Part shown: piece after piece, positions 55,430-64,000 of the stretch
How the letters are laid out: each line of letters begins with the position of its first letter
Position numbering within the stretch: the stretch's first letter is position 1
Source: Collinsella tanakaei
Lineage (GTDB): Bacteria > Actinomycetota > Coriobacteriia > Coriobacteriales > Coriobacteriaceae
Direction: 5' to 3'
Assembly: GCF_030373545.1 (NCBI RefSeq)
Contig: NZ_JAUDCO010000005.1
Coordinates: 152,573-216,572, forward strand
Length of the DNA stretch: 64,000 nucleotides
Notes under the pieces: model-generated
What the model saw: only the letters and a program-made list of their open reading frames with translations
Told to the model about the DNA's origin: nothing
Databases searched by the model: none
Program-made: the position numbers and the translations under genes

Positions 55430-56302
55430 GTGAACGACACGGAGCATGAGAGCATGGCGGCATCGACGGCCGACGCGATCGCGGAGGCCGTGAAAGACGC
55501 GCACAACCGCGAAATGGGCGTTTTGCCCCAGCAGGAGCCGGCGCCCGAGCGCCCGGTGCGCATGTCCGTCGAGCATCTCGACCTGTACTACGGCGACCAC
55601 CAGGCCCTGAAGGACGTCTCGATCGACATCCGCGACCGCGAGATCACCTCGTTCATCGGTCCGTCCGGCTGCGGCAAGTCCACCCTGCTGCGCTGCCTGA
55701 ACCGCATGAACGACATGGTCAAGGACTGTCGCATCGAGGGCACGATCACCCTGGACGGCGAGGACATCTACCAGGACTACAACGTGACGCGCCTGCGCCA
55801 GCAGGTGGGCATGGTGTTCCAGCGCCCCAATCCCTTCCCCATGAGCATCTTCGATAACGTGGCGTACGGGCCGCGCGGTCTTGGCATCAAGAACCGCAGC
55901 GAGCTCGAGCAGATCGTCGAGGAGTCGTTGACGGGTGCGGGCCTATGGGACGAGGTCAAAGACAAGCTCAAGCAGTCCGGCCTGGGGCTTTCCGGCGGCC
56001 AGCAGCAGCGCCTGTGCATCGCCCGCGCCATCGCGGTGAAGCCGCAGGTCCTGCTTATGGACGAGCCGACCTCCGCGCTCGACCCCATCTCGACGGTCCA
56101 GGTCGAGCAGCTGTGCATGGAGCTCAAGCGCGACTACACCCTGGTGGTCGTGACGCACAACATGCAGCAGGCGTCGCGTATCTCGGATTCGGTGGCCTAC
56201 TTCCTGCTCGGCGAGCTTGTCGAGCACGCGCCGACCGGCGAGCTGTTCACCAACCCCAAGGACAGCCGCACGGCCGATTACCTGACCGGCCGCTTCGGCT
56301 GA
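55430..56302 (+). CDS. pstB: Phosphate ABC transporter ATP-binding protein
   Basis: A 290-residue ATPase of the high-affinity phosphate importer. Family motifs are [18 protein letters not shown], Walker [10 protein letters not shown] (about 77-85), [19 protein letters not shown], signature [16 protein letters not shown], and Walker [13 protein letters not shown]. The first 40 residues are an unusual extension. GTG 55430 fits the GAGGAGG RBS; ATG 55403 would add nine residues. pstS, pstC, pstA and phoU are not adjacent; instead the gene sits between two two-component systems. Confidence 0.93.
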   Translation: MNDTEHESMAASTADAIAEAVKDAHNREMGVLPQQEPAPERPVRMSVEHLDLYYGDHQALKDVSIDIRDREITSFIGPSGCGKSTLLRCLNRMNDMVKDCRIEGTITLDGEDIYQDYNVTRLRQQVGMVFQRPNPFPMSIFDNVAYGPRGLGIKNRSELEQIVEESLTGAGLWDEVKDKLKQSGLGLSGGQQQRLCIARAIAVKPQVLLMDEPTSALDPISTVQVEQLCMELKRDYTLVVVTHNMQQASRISDSVAYFLLGELVEHAPTGELFTNPKDSRTADYLTGRFG

Positions 56303-56425
56303 TACCCGCCGATGCGTGCCGCGCGTCGCGGCCTGCGACGCAACGCTCGGCAAAACGGGGACTGTTCTCCCCGTGACGCGGACGACAGGGTAAGATGGAG
56401 GTAACTGCACGGAAGGCGGAGCGCG

Positions 56426-57106
56426 ATGATCTATTACGTTGAGGACGACGACAACATCCGGGGCCTGACGCTGTATGCCCTGCGCCAGCAGGGTATCGAG
56501 GCGGAGGGATTCTCGTGCGACAGCGAGTTCAAGGCCGCCGTTGCGCGCCGCGTTCCCGATGCCGTGCTCCTCGACATCATGCTCCCCGACACCGACGGCC
56601 TCGAGATCATGCGCCGCTTGCGCGCCATGCCCGAGACCGCAACAGTCCCCATCATGATGCTCACCGCCAAGGATACCGAGCTCGACAAGGTCGTCGCGCT
56701 CGACGGCGGCGCCGACGACTACCTCACCAAACCGTTCTCGCTCATGGAGCTCACGAGCCGCTGCCGTGCGCTGCTGCGTCGCGGCGGCATGGTCAAGCAG
56801 GTGAGCGACGTGCTGTCCGCCGACGGCATCGTCCTGTCGCCCAGCCACCGGCGCGTCACGGTGGACGGCAACGAGATCAAGCTCACGCTGCGCGAGTTCG
56901 ACCTGCTTGAGTACCTCATGCGCAAGCCGGGCATCGTGTTCTCGCGCGAGACGCTGCTTCAAAGCGTCTGGGGCTGGGACTTCGACGGCGGCTCGCGCAC
57001 GGTCGACGTGCACGTGCAGACCCTGCGCCAAAAGCTTGGTGACCACGCCTCGTGCATCGAGACCGTGCGCGGCGTGGGGTACCGGTTTGCCGGGCAGGAG
57101 TCTTAG
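56426..57106 (+). CDS. PhoP/PhoB-like response regulator
   Basis: A 226-residue OmpR-family regulator with the acidic pocket at 6-9, Asp50 in LLDIMLPD, Lys in LTKPFSL, and a winged helix ending in TVDVHVQTLRQKLGDH and VRGVGYRF. GGCGGAG precedes the start by about 6 bases. Its placement after pstB with a Pho box upstream suggests phosphate regulation. Confidence 0.88.
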   Translation: MIYYVEDDDNIRGLTLYALRQQGIEAEGFSCDSEFKAAVARRVPDAVLLDIMLPDTDGLEIMRRLRAMPETATVPIMMLTAKDTELDKVVALDGGADDYLTKPFSLMELTSRCRALLRRGGMVKQVSDVLSADGIVLSPSHRRVTVDGNEIKLTLREFDLLEYLMRKPGIVFSRETLLQSVWGWDFDGGSRTVDVHVQTLRQKLGDHASCIETVRGVGYRFAGQES

Positions 57107-57137
57107 GGGCTATGCCTAACCGGATGGGACGCGCCTG

Positions 57138-58580
57138 ATGAACACGGCACATCGCTCGCTTTCGCGCCGTGTGTTCGCCACGGTCTTCGCCGCCGCCATG
57201 GTCATGGTGGCGGTCTTCTCGTTTGCCGGCACCGCCTATGTGCAGGGGCGCCTGGTGGCGCTTGCCCACGAGGAGCTCGACAGCCAGGCAAACGTCGTGT
57301 GCGCCGCGCTCAACAGCATGCCCGATGACAAGTTCATCCTGCGCAACCTGAATCTGTCCAACACACGCATCACGCTGATCGATACCGACGGCTCGGTGCT
57401 GTACGACACCGAGGCCGATGTCGAGGACATGCCCAACCACGCGGACCGTCCCGAGGTGGTCGAGGCGTATGAGACCGGCCGCGGCGACTCCGAGCGCGCG
57501 AGCTCGACACTCGGCGAGGTCATGCTCTACGAGGCGGTGCGGCTCGACAACGGAACCGTCGTGCGCCTGTCCCAGGAGCAAGCGGGCTACCTGTCCATTC
57601 TGTTCAACATGCTTCCGCCGCTCGCCGTTCTCGCGGCGTTCGGCGCCGTCGTGTCCTTCGTGGTCGCCCGGCGCGAGTCGCGCGCCATCATTGCGCCGCT
57701 GCGTGACGTCGACCTCGACCATCCTATCCGCAACGTCGAGAACGCCTACACGGAGATGATCCCCATGCTTGAGCGCATCGAGACGCAGCGCCAGGAGCTC
57801 AAACGGCAGGTGCGCGTACTTGCCGACAACGACCGCATGCGCCGCGAGTTCACCGCCAACATCACGCACGAGCTCAAGACCCCGCTGACGGCCATCTCGG
57901 GCTATGCCGAGCTCATCTCGAGCGGCATGGTTTCCGACGAGGAGGACAAGCGCGACTTCGCCCATCGGATCTACAACGAGGCGGGCCGCCTGACGGCGCT
58001 CGTCAACGATATCCTCACCCTGTCCAACCTGGACGAGGCCGAGCGCGACGACGACGCCTCCGCATCCGAGAGCGTGCTCGGGTCGCGCGAGCCGGTTGAT
58101 CTGCCGCGCACACTCGACACCGTCTATCACCGCCTGGAGACCGTGGCCGACGTCAACGGCATCACGCTTGCCGTGAAGACCGCCCCCGCCATCGTGCTCG
58201 GTGTGCCGCGGCTGCTCGACGAGCTCGTGTACAACCTCGCCAGCAACGCGATTCGCTACAATAAGCCGGCGGGTTCGGTCACCATGCGGTGCGGCACCGA
58301 GGACGGGGCGCCTTTTATCAGCGTGGAGGACACGGGCATCGGCATCGCTCCCGAGGAGCAGGACAAGGTGTTCGAGCGCTTTTACCGCGTGGACAAGAGC
58401 CGGTCCAAGGCGCGTGGAGGCACAGGTCTGGGCCTGGCGATCGTCAAGCACGCAGCGGTGTTCCACAACGCGACCATCGCGGTCGATAGCACCCTGGGGG
58501 AGGGGACGACCATCACCGTGCGCTTCCCGGCAGACACCGTTTCGGTGCAGGAGGCGCAGCCGGAGCAGGGGACGGTGTAG
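57138..58580 (+). CDS. PhoR-like sensor histidine kinase
   Basis: A 480-residue kinase with two transmembrane helices (about 12-34 and 154-176) bounding an extracellular sensor domain, His244 in NITHELKTPLTAISGY, N box ASNAIRYNKP, and G boxes (DTGIGIAPEEQDKVFERFYRV is the first in outline, then GGTGLGLAIVKHA). Probable partner of the regulator 31 bases upstream, forming a PhoPR-type system controlling phosphate uptake. Confidence 0.88.
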   Translation: MNTAHRSLSRRVFATVFAAAMVMVAVFSFAGTAYVQGRLVALAHEELDSQANVVCAALNSMPDDKFILRNLNLSNTRITLIDTDGSVLYDTEADVEDMPNHADRPEVVEAYETGRGDSERASSTLGEVMLYEAVRLDNGTVVRLSQEQAGYLSILFNMLPPLAVLAAFGAVVSFVVARRESRAIIAPLRDVDLDHPIRNVENAYTEMIPMLERIETQRQELKRQVRVLADNDRMRREFTANITHELKTPLTAISGYAELISSGMVSDEEDKRDFAHRIYNEAGRLTALVNDILTLSNLDEAERDDDASASESVLGSREPVDLPRTLDTVYHRLETVADVNGITLAVKTAPAIVLGVPRLLDELVYNLASNAIRYNKPAGSVTMRCGTEDGAPFISVEDTGIGIAPEEQDKVFERFYRVDKSRSKARGGTGLGLAIVKHAAVFHNATIAVDSTLGEGTTITVRFPADTVSVQEAQPEQGTV

Positions 58581-58846
58581 GTCTGCGCGCCTGCGGGCTC
58601 CGGCGACACCCCTCCGACGGGATGATCGCCGTCGCGTGCCGCCCGTGCTCTGACCATTGGAAATTGGTGAAGATGCCAACGTGTGCCTGCGGTTCCCCTG
58701 AACCCGATGTTGATGCGTTAAGATAACGTGTTGGACGAATAGGGGCGCACATCGCCGGCGTGCAATCGCCGTTCGGTTGGATTGTGGCGCCATGATGGGG
58801 CTCCGACGGCTCCGGTACAAACACGACGAGAGGGAAGGCTCGCTCG

Positions 58847-59509
58847 ATGACTCTGCTAGAACTGTTCCAGCTGCTCAAGAAGCATCTGCAGCTGGTAATC
58901 GTGTTGCCGCTCGTGTGCGCGTTCGCCATGGCGGTCGCGAGCTTTGCGCTGATGCGCAATACCTACACCGCCGAGACCAGCATGTACATCTTGGCCAACA
59001 CGAGCGAGTCCCAGTCTCAGGGCGCCAACTACACCGATCTGACCGCCAGCCAGCTGCTCGCAAACGACGTCGCGCGCCTGCTGGAGAGCGATCGCGTGGA
59101 GAAGGACACCGCCGCTGCGCTCGGCCTTGAGGACCTTTCCGCCTACGACGTGAGCGTCGCGAGCGAGACGACGACCCGTGTGGTCACCCTGTCCGTGACC
59201 GGCCCCAATGCCGAGGGCGTGGCCGACGTCGCCAACGAGATGGCCCGCCAGGTCTCCATCGTCGCGCAGGATGTCCAGGTGGCCGACAGCATCAACGTCA
59301 TCGACGAGGCTGTCTCTCCCGACGCCCCCAGCGGTCCCAACCGCCCGCTCTACGTCGCTGTCGCCCTGCTCGCCGGCCTGTTCATGGCCGTCGCGATCGT
59401 GGTGCTCATGGACATGCTCGACACGCGCGTCCGCAGTTCCGAGGACGTCGAGGAGCTGCTCGGCATCCCCGTGGTCGGCCGCATCCCCGCTATGAAGGGT
59501 GGTAAGTAA
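58847..59509 (+). CDS. Capsular polysaccharide chain-length/Wzz-like protein
   Basis: A 220-residue Wzz/CpsC-type protein: LLELFQLLKKHLQLVIVLPL at the N-terminus with the first helix, an extracellular part of about 140 residues, and a second helix (YVAVALLAGLFMAVAIVVLM). A short cytoplasmic tail ends GIPVVGRIPAM, which in Gram-positive systems activates the partner kinase. It forms an operon with the kinase four bases downstream. The 58581-58846 gap shows no gene. Confidence 0.88.
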   Translation: MTLLELFQLLKKHLQLVIVLPLVCAFAMAVASFALMRNTYTAETSMYILANTSESQSQGANYTDLTASQLLANDVARLLESDRVEKDTAAALGLEDLSAYDVSVASETTTRVVTLSVTGPNAEGVADVANEMARQVSIVAQDVQVADSINVIDEAVSPDAPSGPNRPLYVAVALLAGLFMAVAIVVLMDMLDTRVRSSEDVEELLGIPVVGRIPAMKGGK

Positions 59510-59512
59510 CCG

Positions 59513-60274
59513 ATGGCTCGCAAGAAGATGGGCGCGGACAAGCTCGTTGTCCAGAACGCCGCCAAGACCCTGCTGGCCAACATTCGCTTTGCCAGCGTGG
59601 ACGATCCCATCCGCGTGATCACGATCACGTCGTCGACCCCTAACGAGGGCAAGTCGACCGTGGCGCTGAACCTTGCTCAGGCCATCGCCACGAGCGGCAA
59701 GAGCGTCGTGCTGGTGGAGTGCGACATGCGTCGCCGCTCCATGGGCCAGATGATTGGCGTGCGCTCGCGCGGCGGCCTGTACGCCGTGCTCTCCGAGCAG
59801 ATGAAGCTCGAGGAAGCCGTGGTCGAGACGAGCCAGAAGAACCTGTACTTCCTCGATTCCGAGCCGCACATCCCCAACCCGGCTGACATCATCGTCTCCC
59901 GCCGTTTCAAGCGTCTGGTCGAGCGTCTGCGCGCGTCGTTCCAGTACGTGATCTTCGACACCCCGCCGGTGGGCACCTTCATCGATGCCGCCGAGGTCGG
60001 ACAGCTGTCCGACGGCGTGCTGTTTGTGGTCCGCGAGAACTTCGCCAAGCGCACCGAGGTCACGGCCGCCTTCGACCAGCTGCGTCGCGCCGAGGTGCAC
60101 GTGATCGGCGCCGTCATGAACTACTGCGAGACCGAGACGAGCGAGTACTACTACTCCTACTACACCAAGGACGGCAAGAAGGCCCGTTCCTCGGAGGGCT
60201 CGTCGCGCGGTGCCGCCCAGGGAGTCGTGCCGCCTGCCGTGCAGGCTACGGGCAGCCGCTTCTCCCGCCAGTAG
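59513..60274 (+). CDS. cpsD: BY-type tyrosine kinase, CpsD-like
   Basis: A 253-residue bacterial tyrosine kinase. Walker A TPNEGKST (about 42-49), Walker A' VVLVECDMRR, Walker B YVIFDTPPVG, and a C-terminal tyrosine cluster SEYYYSYY (about 210-217) for autophosphorylation. It controls polysaccharide assembly with the Wzz-like protein. A disordered tail rich in Ser and Gly follows the Tyr cluster. Confidence 0.9.
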   Translation: MARKKMGADKLVVQNAAKTLLANIRFASVDDPIRVITITSSTPNEGKSTVALNLAQAIATSGKSVVLVECDMRRRSMGQMIGVRSRGGLYAVLSEQMKLEEAVVETSQKNLYFLDSEPHIPNPADIIVSRRFKRLVERLRASFQYVIFDTPPVGTFIDAAEVGQLSDGVLFVVRENFAKRTEVTAAFDQLRRAEVHVIGAVMNYCETETSEYYYSYYTKDGKKARSSEGSSRGAAQGVVPPAVQATGSRFSRQ

Positions 60275-60289
60275 AAGACGACGCCTTCG

Positions 60290-60943
60290 ATGCGCGATAT
60301 CCACAGCCATATCCTGCCCGGGGTTGACGACGGCGCTGCCGACTTGCAGGAGAGCCTTGCCATGATCGAGGCGGCGAAGGCCGCCGGCGTGACGAGCATC
60401 GTCTGCACGCCCCACTGCCGCGACCCCTATTTTGACTACGACGCCATGTGGGATGCCTTCGAGCTGCTGCGGGCGCACGCGGGTGGCTTCCCGCTCCAGA
60501 TGGGGTTTGAGGTCAACCATGCCAAGCTCATGGATCTTGGCATGGATTGGGCCGACTACCTGCATTTCGATGGCAGCAACGAGTTTCTGCTCGAGCTTTC
60601 GACGCACGCCGGCAAGCTCGAGTTTCAGGAGTACGAGCGCACGATCTTCGAGCTGCAGGGCCGGGGCTACGAGGTGATCATCGCCCATCCCGAGCGCTAC
60701 CGCGCCATCCAGGACGACGTCAACGTTGCGGTGAATCTCATGCGCATGGGCTGCAAGCTGCAGGCGTCTGCCGATTTCATCGCCGGCGGAAGGCTTGGCC
60801 GCGAAAAGCGCCCGGCCAAGGCGATGTTCGACAAGATGATGTACACCTACATCGCGAGCGATGCGCATCTGCCCGAGCACTACCGCTATCTTGCCGAGGC
60901 CCGGAAGAAATACTCCGTGCGCGGCCGGCATATGCGCGTATAG
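60290..60943 (+). CDS. cpsB: Tyrosine-protein phosphatase, CpsB/YwqE PHP type
   Basis: A 217-residue metal-dependent phosphatase. PHP ligands: DIHSHILPGVDDGA at the N-terminus, CTPHCRDPYF, a middle Glu in MGFEVN, HPERY and ASDAHLPEHY. It should dephosphorylate the kinase encoded just upstream. The rest of a capsule locus is not in this window. Confidence 0.9.
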   Translation: MRDIHSHILPGVDDGAADLQESLAMIEAAKAAGVTSIVCTPHCRDPYFDYDAMWDAFELLRAHAGGFPLQMGFEVNHAKLMDLGMDWADYLHFDGSNEFLLELSTHAGKLEFQEYERTIFELQGRGYEVIIAHPERYRAIQDDVNVAVNLMRMGCKLQASADFIAGGRLGREKRPAKAMFDKMMYTYIASDAHLPEHYRYLAEARKKYSVRGRHMRV

Positions 60944-60954
60944 GGGAGGGTTCT

Positions 60955-61449
60955 ATGGCCATCGAGCTCAAGGTCGGCATGCGTGAAGATGCCTTCGAGG
61001 TCCGCCGCCGCGTCTTTATGGACGAGCAGGGCTACGAAAACGAGTTCGATGCCATCGATGACGATCCTTCCTGCCTGCACATAACCCTATATGTTGACGG
61101 CGAGCTCGCCGGGTGCGCGCGTGCCTTCCCTGCCTCCGTCGAGCGCGCTTTGACTCCCGATGCGCCCTGCCCGCCGGCGTGCTCCCTCGACGAAGGCGCT
61201 GAGCTGTCCGAGGTGTACCTGCTCGGGCGCGTGGCGGTCCTGCCCAAGTTCAGGCGTCGTGGGCTTGCGACGGCTATCGTTCAGATGAGCGATACGGCGG
61301 CTTGCGATGCGGGCGCCAAGGTGTGCAAGCTTCACGCCCAGGAATACGTGCGCGATCTGTACGCCAAGCTGGGGTATGTCCAGATTTCCGACGTGGACTA
61401 CGAGGACGAGGGGCAACCGCACCTGTGGATGGCCAAGCGCCTTTCGTAG
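60955..61449 (+). CDS. GNAT family N-acetyltransferase
   Basis: A 164-residue acetyltransferase. The acetyl-CoA binding motif reads LLGRVAVLPKFRRRGLATAIV, and the N-terminus (FEVRRRVFMDEQGYENEFD) resembles ElaA-like GNATs. ATG 60955 follows GGGGAGGG by four bases. Target unknown; operon position after the capsule phosphatase does not fix its role. Confidence 0.85.
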   Translation: MAIELKVGMREDAFEVRRRVFMDEQGYENEFDAIDDDPSCLHITLYVDGELAGCARAFPASVERALTPDAPCPPACSLDEGAELSEVYLLGRVAVLPKFRRRGLATAIVQMSDTAACDAGAKVCKLHAQEYVRDLYAKLGYVQISDVDYEDEGQPHLWMAKRLS

Positions 61450-61584
61450 ACCCGGTTCGCTGCCCTTTTGGACCCCAGCATCGTTCGTGACCACGACAGC
61501 GAAAACGAACACGCGCTGCGTGAAGCGCGCTTCGACCCGAGAGCGAAGACCGAGGGGCGGCTATCTGGAGATAAATCTAAGTCT

Positions 61585-61626
61585 TTAGCGCTCAGGTTTT
61601 ATGAGCGCTGTTGTGGGTAGTATAGT
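61585..61626 (+). promoter_or_regulatory. CIRCE-like operator and -10 of htpG
   Basis: TTAGCGCTC, nine bases, then GAGCGCTGT (61585-61611) matches the HrcA operator pattern TTAGCACTC-N9-GAGTGCTAA at most positions, with the exact nine-base spacer. TATAGT (61621-61626) lies just downstream and TTTATG is a possible -35. This suggests HrcA-type heat-shock control of htpG. Confidence 0.55.
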
Positions 61627-61697
61627 CACTGTTGAAAAATGGCAGATCCGGTTTGCCGGCATGCGCAAATCGGAGCAAGGAAGGAAGTCGTACGCCC

Positions 61698-63731
61698 ATG
61701 CGCCAGTTTAAGACGGAGAGCAAAAAGCTGCTCGACCTCATGATCAACTCCATCTACACCAACAAGGAGATCTTTCTGCGCGAGCTGATCTCCAATGCAT
61801 CGGATGCCGTGGACAAGCTCAACTTCAAGAGCCTGTCGGACGAGAGCGTCAAGCTGGGCGACGAGGACCTCGCCATCCGCGTTTCGTTTGACCGCGACGC
61901 CCGCACGCTGACCATTTCCGATAACGGCATCGGCATGACGGCCGACGAGCTCGAGAAGAACCTGGGCACCATCGCCCACTCCGGCAGCCAGGAGTTCAAG
62001 ACGGAAAACGCCGAGAGCCAGGGCGACGCGGTGGACATCATCGGTCAGTTTGGCGTGGGCTTCTATTCCGCCTTCATGGTGGCCAAGCACGTTCGCGTCG
62101 TGAGCCGCGCCTATGGCTCCGACGAGGCGAACGTCTGGGAGAGCGATGGCCTCGAGGGCTATACCATCGAGCCGGGTGAGCGCGCTGAGCACGGCACCGA
62201 TGTGATCTTGACGCTGCGCGACAGCGAGGCCGACGCCAACGGCGAGGCGGGCGACGACTACGATCGCTTCCTTTCCGAGTGGGGCCTTCAGGACCTCATC
62301 AAGCGCTACAGCAACTACGTGCGCTACCCGATTCAGATGCTGGTCACCAAGAGCCGCCAGAAGCCCAAGCCCGAGGACGCGGGTGAGGACTACAAGCCCG
62401 AGTACGAGGACTACCAGGAGCTCGAGACCATCAACTCCATGACGCCCATCTGGAAGAAGCGCAGCTCCGACGTGGAGCAGTCCGACTACAACGAGTTCTA
62501 CAAGGCGACGTTCCACGATTTCGAGGACCCGGCGCGCACGATCAGCTTCCACGCCGAGGGCACGCTCGAGTACGACGCCCTGCTGTTCGTGCCCGGTCGC
62601 GCGCCGTTTGACCTGTACAGCAAGGATTACGAGAAGGGCCTGGCGCTCTACAGCTCCAACGTCCTCATCATGGAAAAGTGCGCTGATCTGCTGCCCGATT
62701 ACTACAACTTCGTGCGCGGTGTGATCGATTCTGCCGACGTGTCGCTCAACATCTCGCGCGAGACGCTGCAGCACGACCGCCAGCTGCGCGCCATCGCCCG
62801 CCGTGTGGAGAAGAAGATCACGAGCGAGCTCGCCGACATGCGCGACAACGACCGCGAGACGTACGAGAAGTTCTTTGAGAACTTCGGCCGCGGACTCAAG
62901 TACGGCATCTATTCGAGCTATGGCATGAAGGCCGACGAGCTGGCCGACCTGCTGCTGTTCTGGAGCGCCAAGGAGAAGAAGATGGTCACGCTCGCGGAAT
63001 ACGCGAAGGCCATGCCCTCCGACCAGAAGGCCATCTACTATGCCGCCGGCGACGACCGCGAGCGCCTGTCCAAGATGCCGGTGGTGACCGGCGTGCTTTC
63101 GCGCGGCTACGACGTGCTGCTGCTCACGGCCGACGTGGACGAGTTCACCTTCCAGTCCATGCGCGAGTACGTTGCCCGCGATCTGCCCAAGGTGTACGAG
63201 GACGACGCCGCGCGCGAGGTCGCCGAGAAGGCGGTGGCCGACGGCGCCGAGCCCGAGCTCGAGGACCGTCACCTGGAGCTCAAGAACGTGGCTTCTGGCG
63301 ATTTGGACCTGGCGACCGAGGACGAGAAGAAGGACGCCGAGGAGGCGACCAAGGAGAACGAAGGCCTGTTCGACGCCATGAAGGAAGCCTTGGGCGACAA
63401 GGTCGAGAAGGTTGCGGTATCGGCTCGCCTGGTGAGCGCGGACGAGTCCCCGGCGTGCATCACCACCGAGGGCATGCTGTCCCTTGAGATGGAGAAGGTC
63501 CTGCAGCGCGGTCCGGAGGGCGACATGGAGGGCATGCCCAAGTCGCAGCGCGTGCTCGAGCTCAACGCCAAGCACCCGGTGTTCGCCAAGCTCGTCGCGG
63601 CGCAGAAGGACGGCGACGACGAGAAGGTCAAGCGCTATGCGGGTCTGCTGTACGACCAGGCGCTTTTGGTCGAGGGCATTCTGCCCGAGGATCCCGTGGC
63701 ATTCGCCGCGAGCGTGTGCTCCCTCATGTAG
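61698..63731 (+). CDS. htpG: Molecular chaperone HtpG (Hsp90)
   Basis: A 677-residue Hsp90. The N-terminal ATPase domain has FKTESKKLLDLMINSIYTNK, FLRELISNASDAVDKL, ISDNGIGM, GTIAHSGS, and GQFGVGFYSAFMVA. The middle domain shows LFVPGRAPFDLY and NISRETLQHDR; the C-terminal dimer domain is complete. ATG 61698 follows AAGGAAG at ten bases; an upstream in-frame ATG at 61632 lies in the promoter and is unlikely. A long, charged Glu/Lys segment after residue 500 is somewhat larger than in E. coli. Confidence 0.96.
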   Translation: MRQFKTESKKLLDLMINSIYTNKEIFLRELISNASDAVDKLNFKSLSDESVKLGDEDLAIRVSFDRDARTLTISDNGIGMTADELEKNLGTIAHSGSQEFKTENAESQGDAVDIIGQFGVGFYSAFMVAKHVRVVSRAYGSDEANVWESDGLEGYTIEPGERAEHGTDVILTLRDSEADANGEAGDDYDRFLSEWGLQDLIKRYSNYVRYPIQMLVTKSRQKPKPEDAGEDYKPEYEDYQELETINSMTPIWKKRSSDVEQSDYNEFYKATFHDFEDPARTISFHAEGTLEYDALLFVPGRAPFDLYSKDYEKGLALYSSNVLIMEKCADLLPDYYNFVRGVIDSADVSLNISRETLQHDRQLRAIARRVEKKITSELADMRDNDRETYEKFFENFGRGLKYGIYSSYGMKADELADLLLFWSAKEKKMVTLAEYAKAMPSDQKAIYYAAGDDRERLSKMPVVTGVLSRGYDVLLLTADVDEFTFQSMREYVARDLPKVYEDDAAREVAEKAVADGAEPELEDRHLELKNVASGDLDLATEDEKKDAEEATKENEGLFDAMKEALGDKVEKVAVSARLVSADESPACITTEGMLSLEMEKVLQRGPEGDMEGMPKSQRVLELNAKHPVFAKLVAAQKDGDDEKVKRYAGLLYDQALLVEGILPEDPVAFAASVCSLM

Positions 63732-63757
63732 GCTCGCTATACCCGGTACTTCTTGGT

Positions 63758-63829
63758 GGGAGGCCCCGGTGTGTTCCCTTCGGGCGTGCGCTTCGCGAAA
63801 CGCCCTACGGGAACACACCGGGGCCTCCC
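63758..63829. repeat. Hairpin with perfect 21-bp arms after htpG
   Basis: GGGAGGCCCCGGTGTGTTCC (plus C) pairs exactly with its complement at 63809-63829; the loop contains a smaller stem (GGGCGT/ACGCCC). No T-run. It may terminate or stabilise the htpG transcript. Confidence 0.7.
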
Positions 63830-63908
63830 CGCGTCCCGGGCGGGCTCGCGGCTTGGGATGAAGTGTGCGCGGCCTGGCGGCCGCCTTGTGTGGCGGATGG
63901 TTGGGGAC

Positions 63909-63966
63909 GCGTTCGTTCCATCCCATTGCCGGGCCTGCCTGCCCGGCTATGGGATGGAACGAACGC
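63909..63966. repeat. Hairpin with perfect 18-bp arms near the window end
   Basis: GCGTTCGTTCCATCCCAT (63909-63926) and its complement (63949-63966), with an inner GCCGGGC/GCCCGGC stem. Unrelated in sequence to the hairpin at 63758. No gene is seen from 63732 to the end. Confidence 0.7.
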
Positions 63967-64000
63967 CGGCCCCACCCAGCGCCCCCCCCAGCGGCCGCCC

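Noticed and set aside
61626..63926. 766-codon minus-strand frame opposite htpG
   Set aside because: Antisense shadow; htpG has every Hsp90 motif and a promoter.

Overview
The window is high-GC DNA (very strong G/C at third codon positions) with actinobacterial gene content: Tad-type pilus genes without an outer-membrane secretin, an LPXTG-like surface protein, a CpsC/CpsD/CpsB-type capsule regulatory set, VanRS-like and PhoPR-like two-component systems, and glucarate catabolism. Gene style, the dense AAA-ATPase/DUF4143 and PD-(D/E)XK accessory genes, and the abundance of long intergenic palindromes suggest a gut Coriobacteriia, most likely Collinsella. That is an inference from the sequence, without a database match.

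Layout. 1-4.4 kb: end of pheS, then pheT and a zinc-dependent phospholipase-C-like protein. 4.4-7.5 kb: an inverted-repeat element, a PD-(D/E)XK-like accessory gene and pyruvate kinase (both minus strand). 7.5-17.7 kb: two near-identical P-type Ca2+-type ATPases, each behind the same structured leader, flanking a 1088-residue surface protein whose promoter spacer holds a G8 tract; the surface gene is bracketed by two copies of a ~210-220 bp terminator-plus-palindrome cassette. 17.7-19.7 kb: repeat-rich DNA with two sets of palindromes at 32-bp spacing, then an AAA ATPase. 19.7-31.2 kb: a sugar-diacid regulon (CdaR-type regulator, Nramp-fold transporter, two dehydrogenases, two glucarate dehydratases, a DHDPS-family lyase, glycerate kinase, tartronate semialdehyde reductase). 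31.5-34.3 kb: a GltD-like oxidoreductase and RsgA. 34.6-44.0 kb: a Tad pilus operon ending in a DUF192 gene that runs into tRNA-Phe. 44-51 kb: a GH5-like protein, rsmI, metG, ksgA, tatD and two small paralogous membrane proteins. 51-58.6 kb: a D-Ala-D-Ala carboxypeptidase divergent from a VanRS-like pair, then pstB and a PhoPR-like pair. 58.8-61.4 kb: capsule chain-length protein, tyrosine kinase, PHP phosphatase and a GNAT enzyme. 61.6-64 kb: htpG under a CIRCE-like operator, followed by long hairpins.

How the genes fit together. The sugar-diacid cluster should convert glucarate to 5-keto-4-deoxyglucarate, cleave it to pyruvate plus tartronate semialdehyde, reduce the latter to glycerate and phosphorylate it. 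The expected HpcH-type aldolase is absent and a DHDPS-family protein sits in its place; the likely transporter is an Nramp-fold protein lacking the metal-binding motifs. The two-component and DD-carboxypeptidase genes form a cell-wall and phosphate regulation block.

The most unusual signal is a family of four long, essentially perfect palindromes (arms 50-57 bp) sharing a core around CCCTAGGG. Their outer and inner flanks differ between copies but stay self-complementary, and all four lie just downstream of genes. A similar half-site, without its complementary arm, lies between pheS and pheT.
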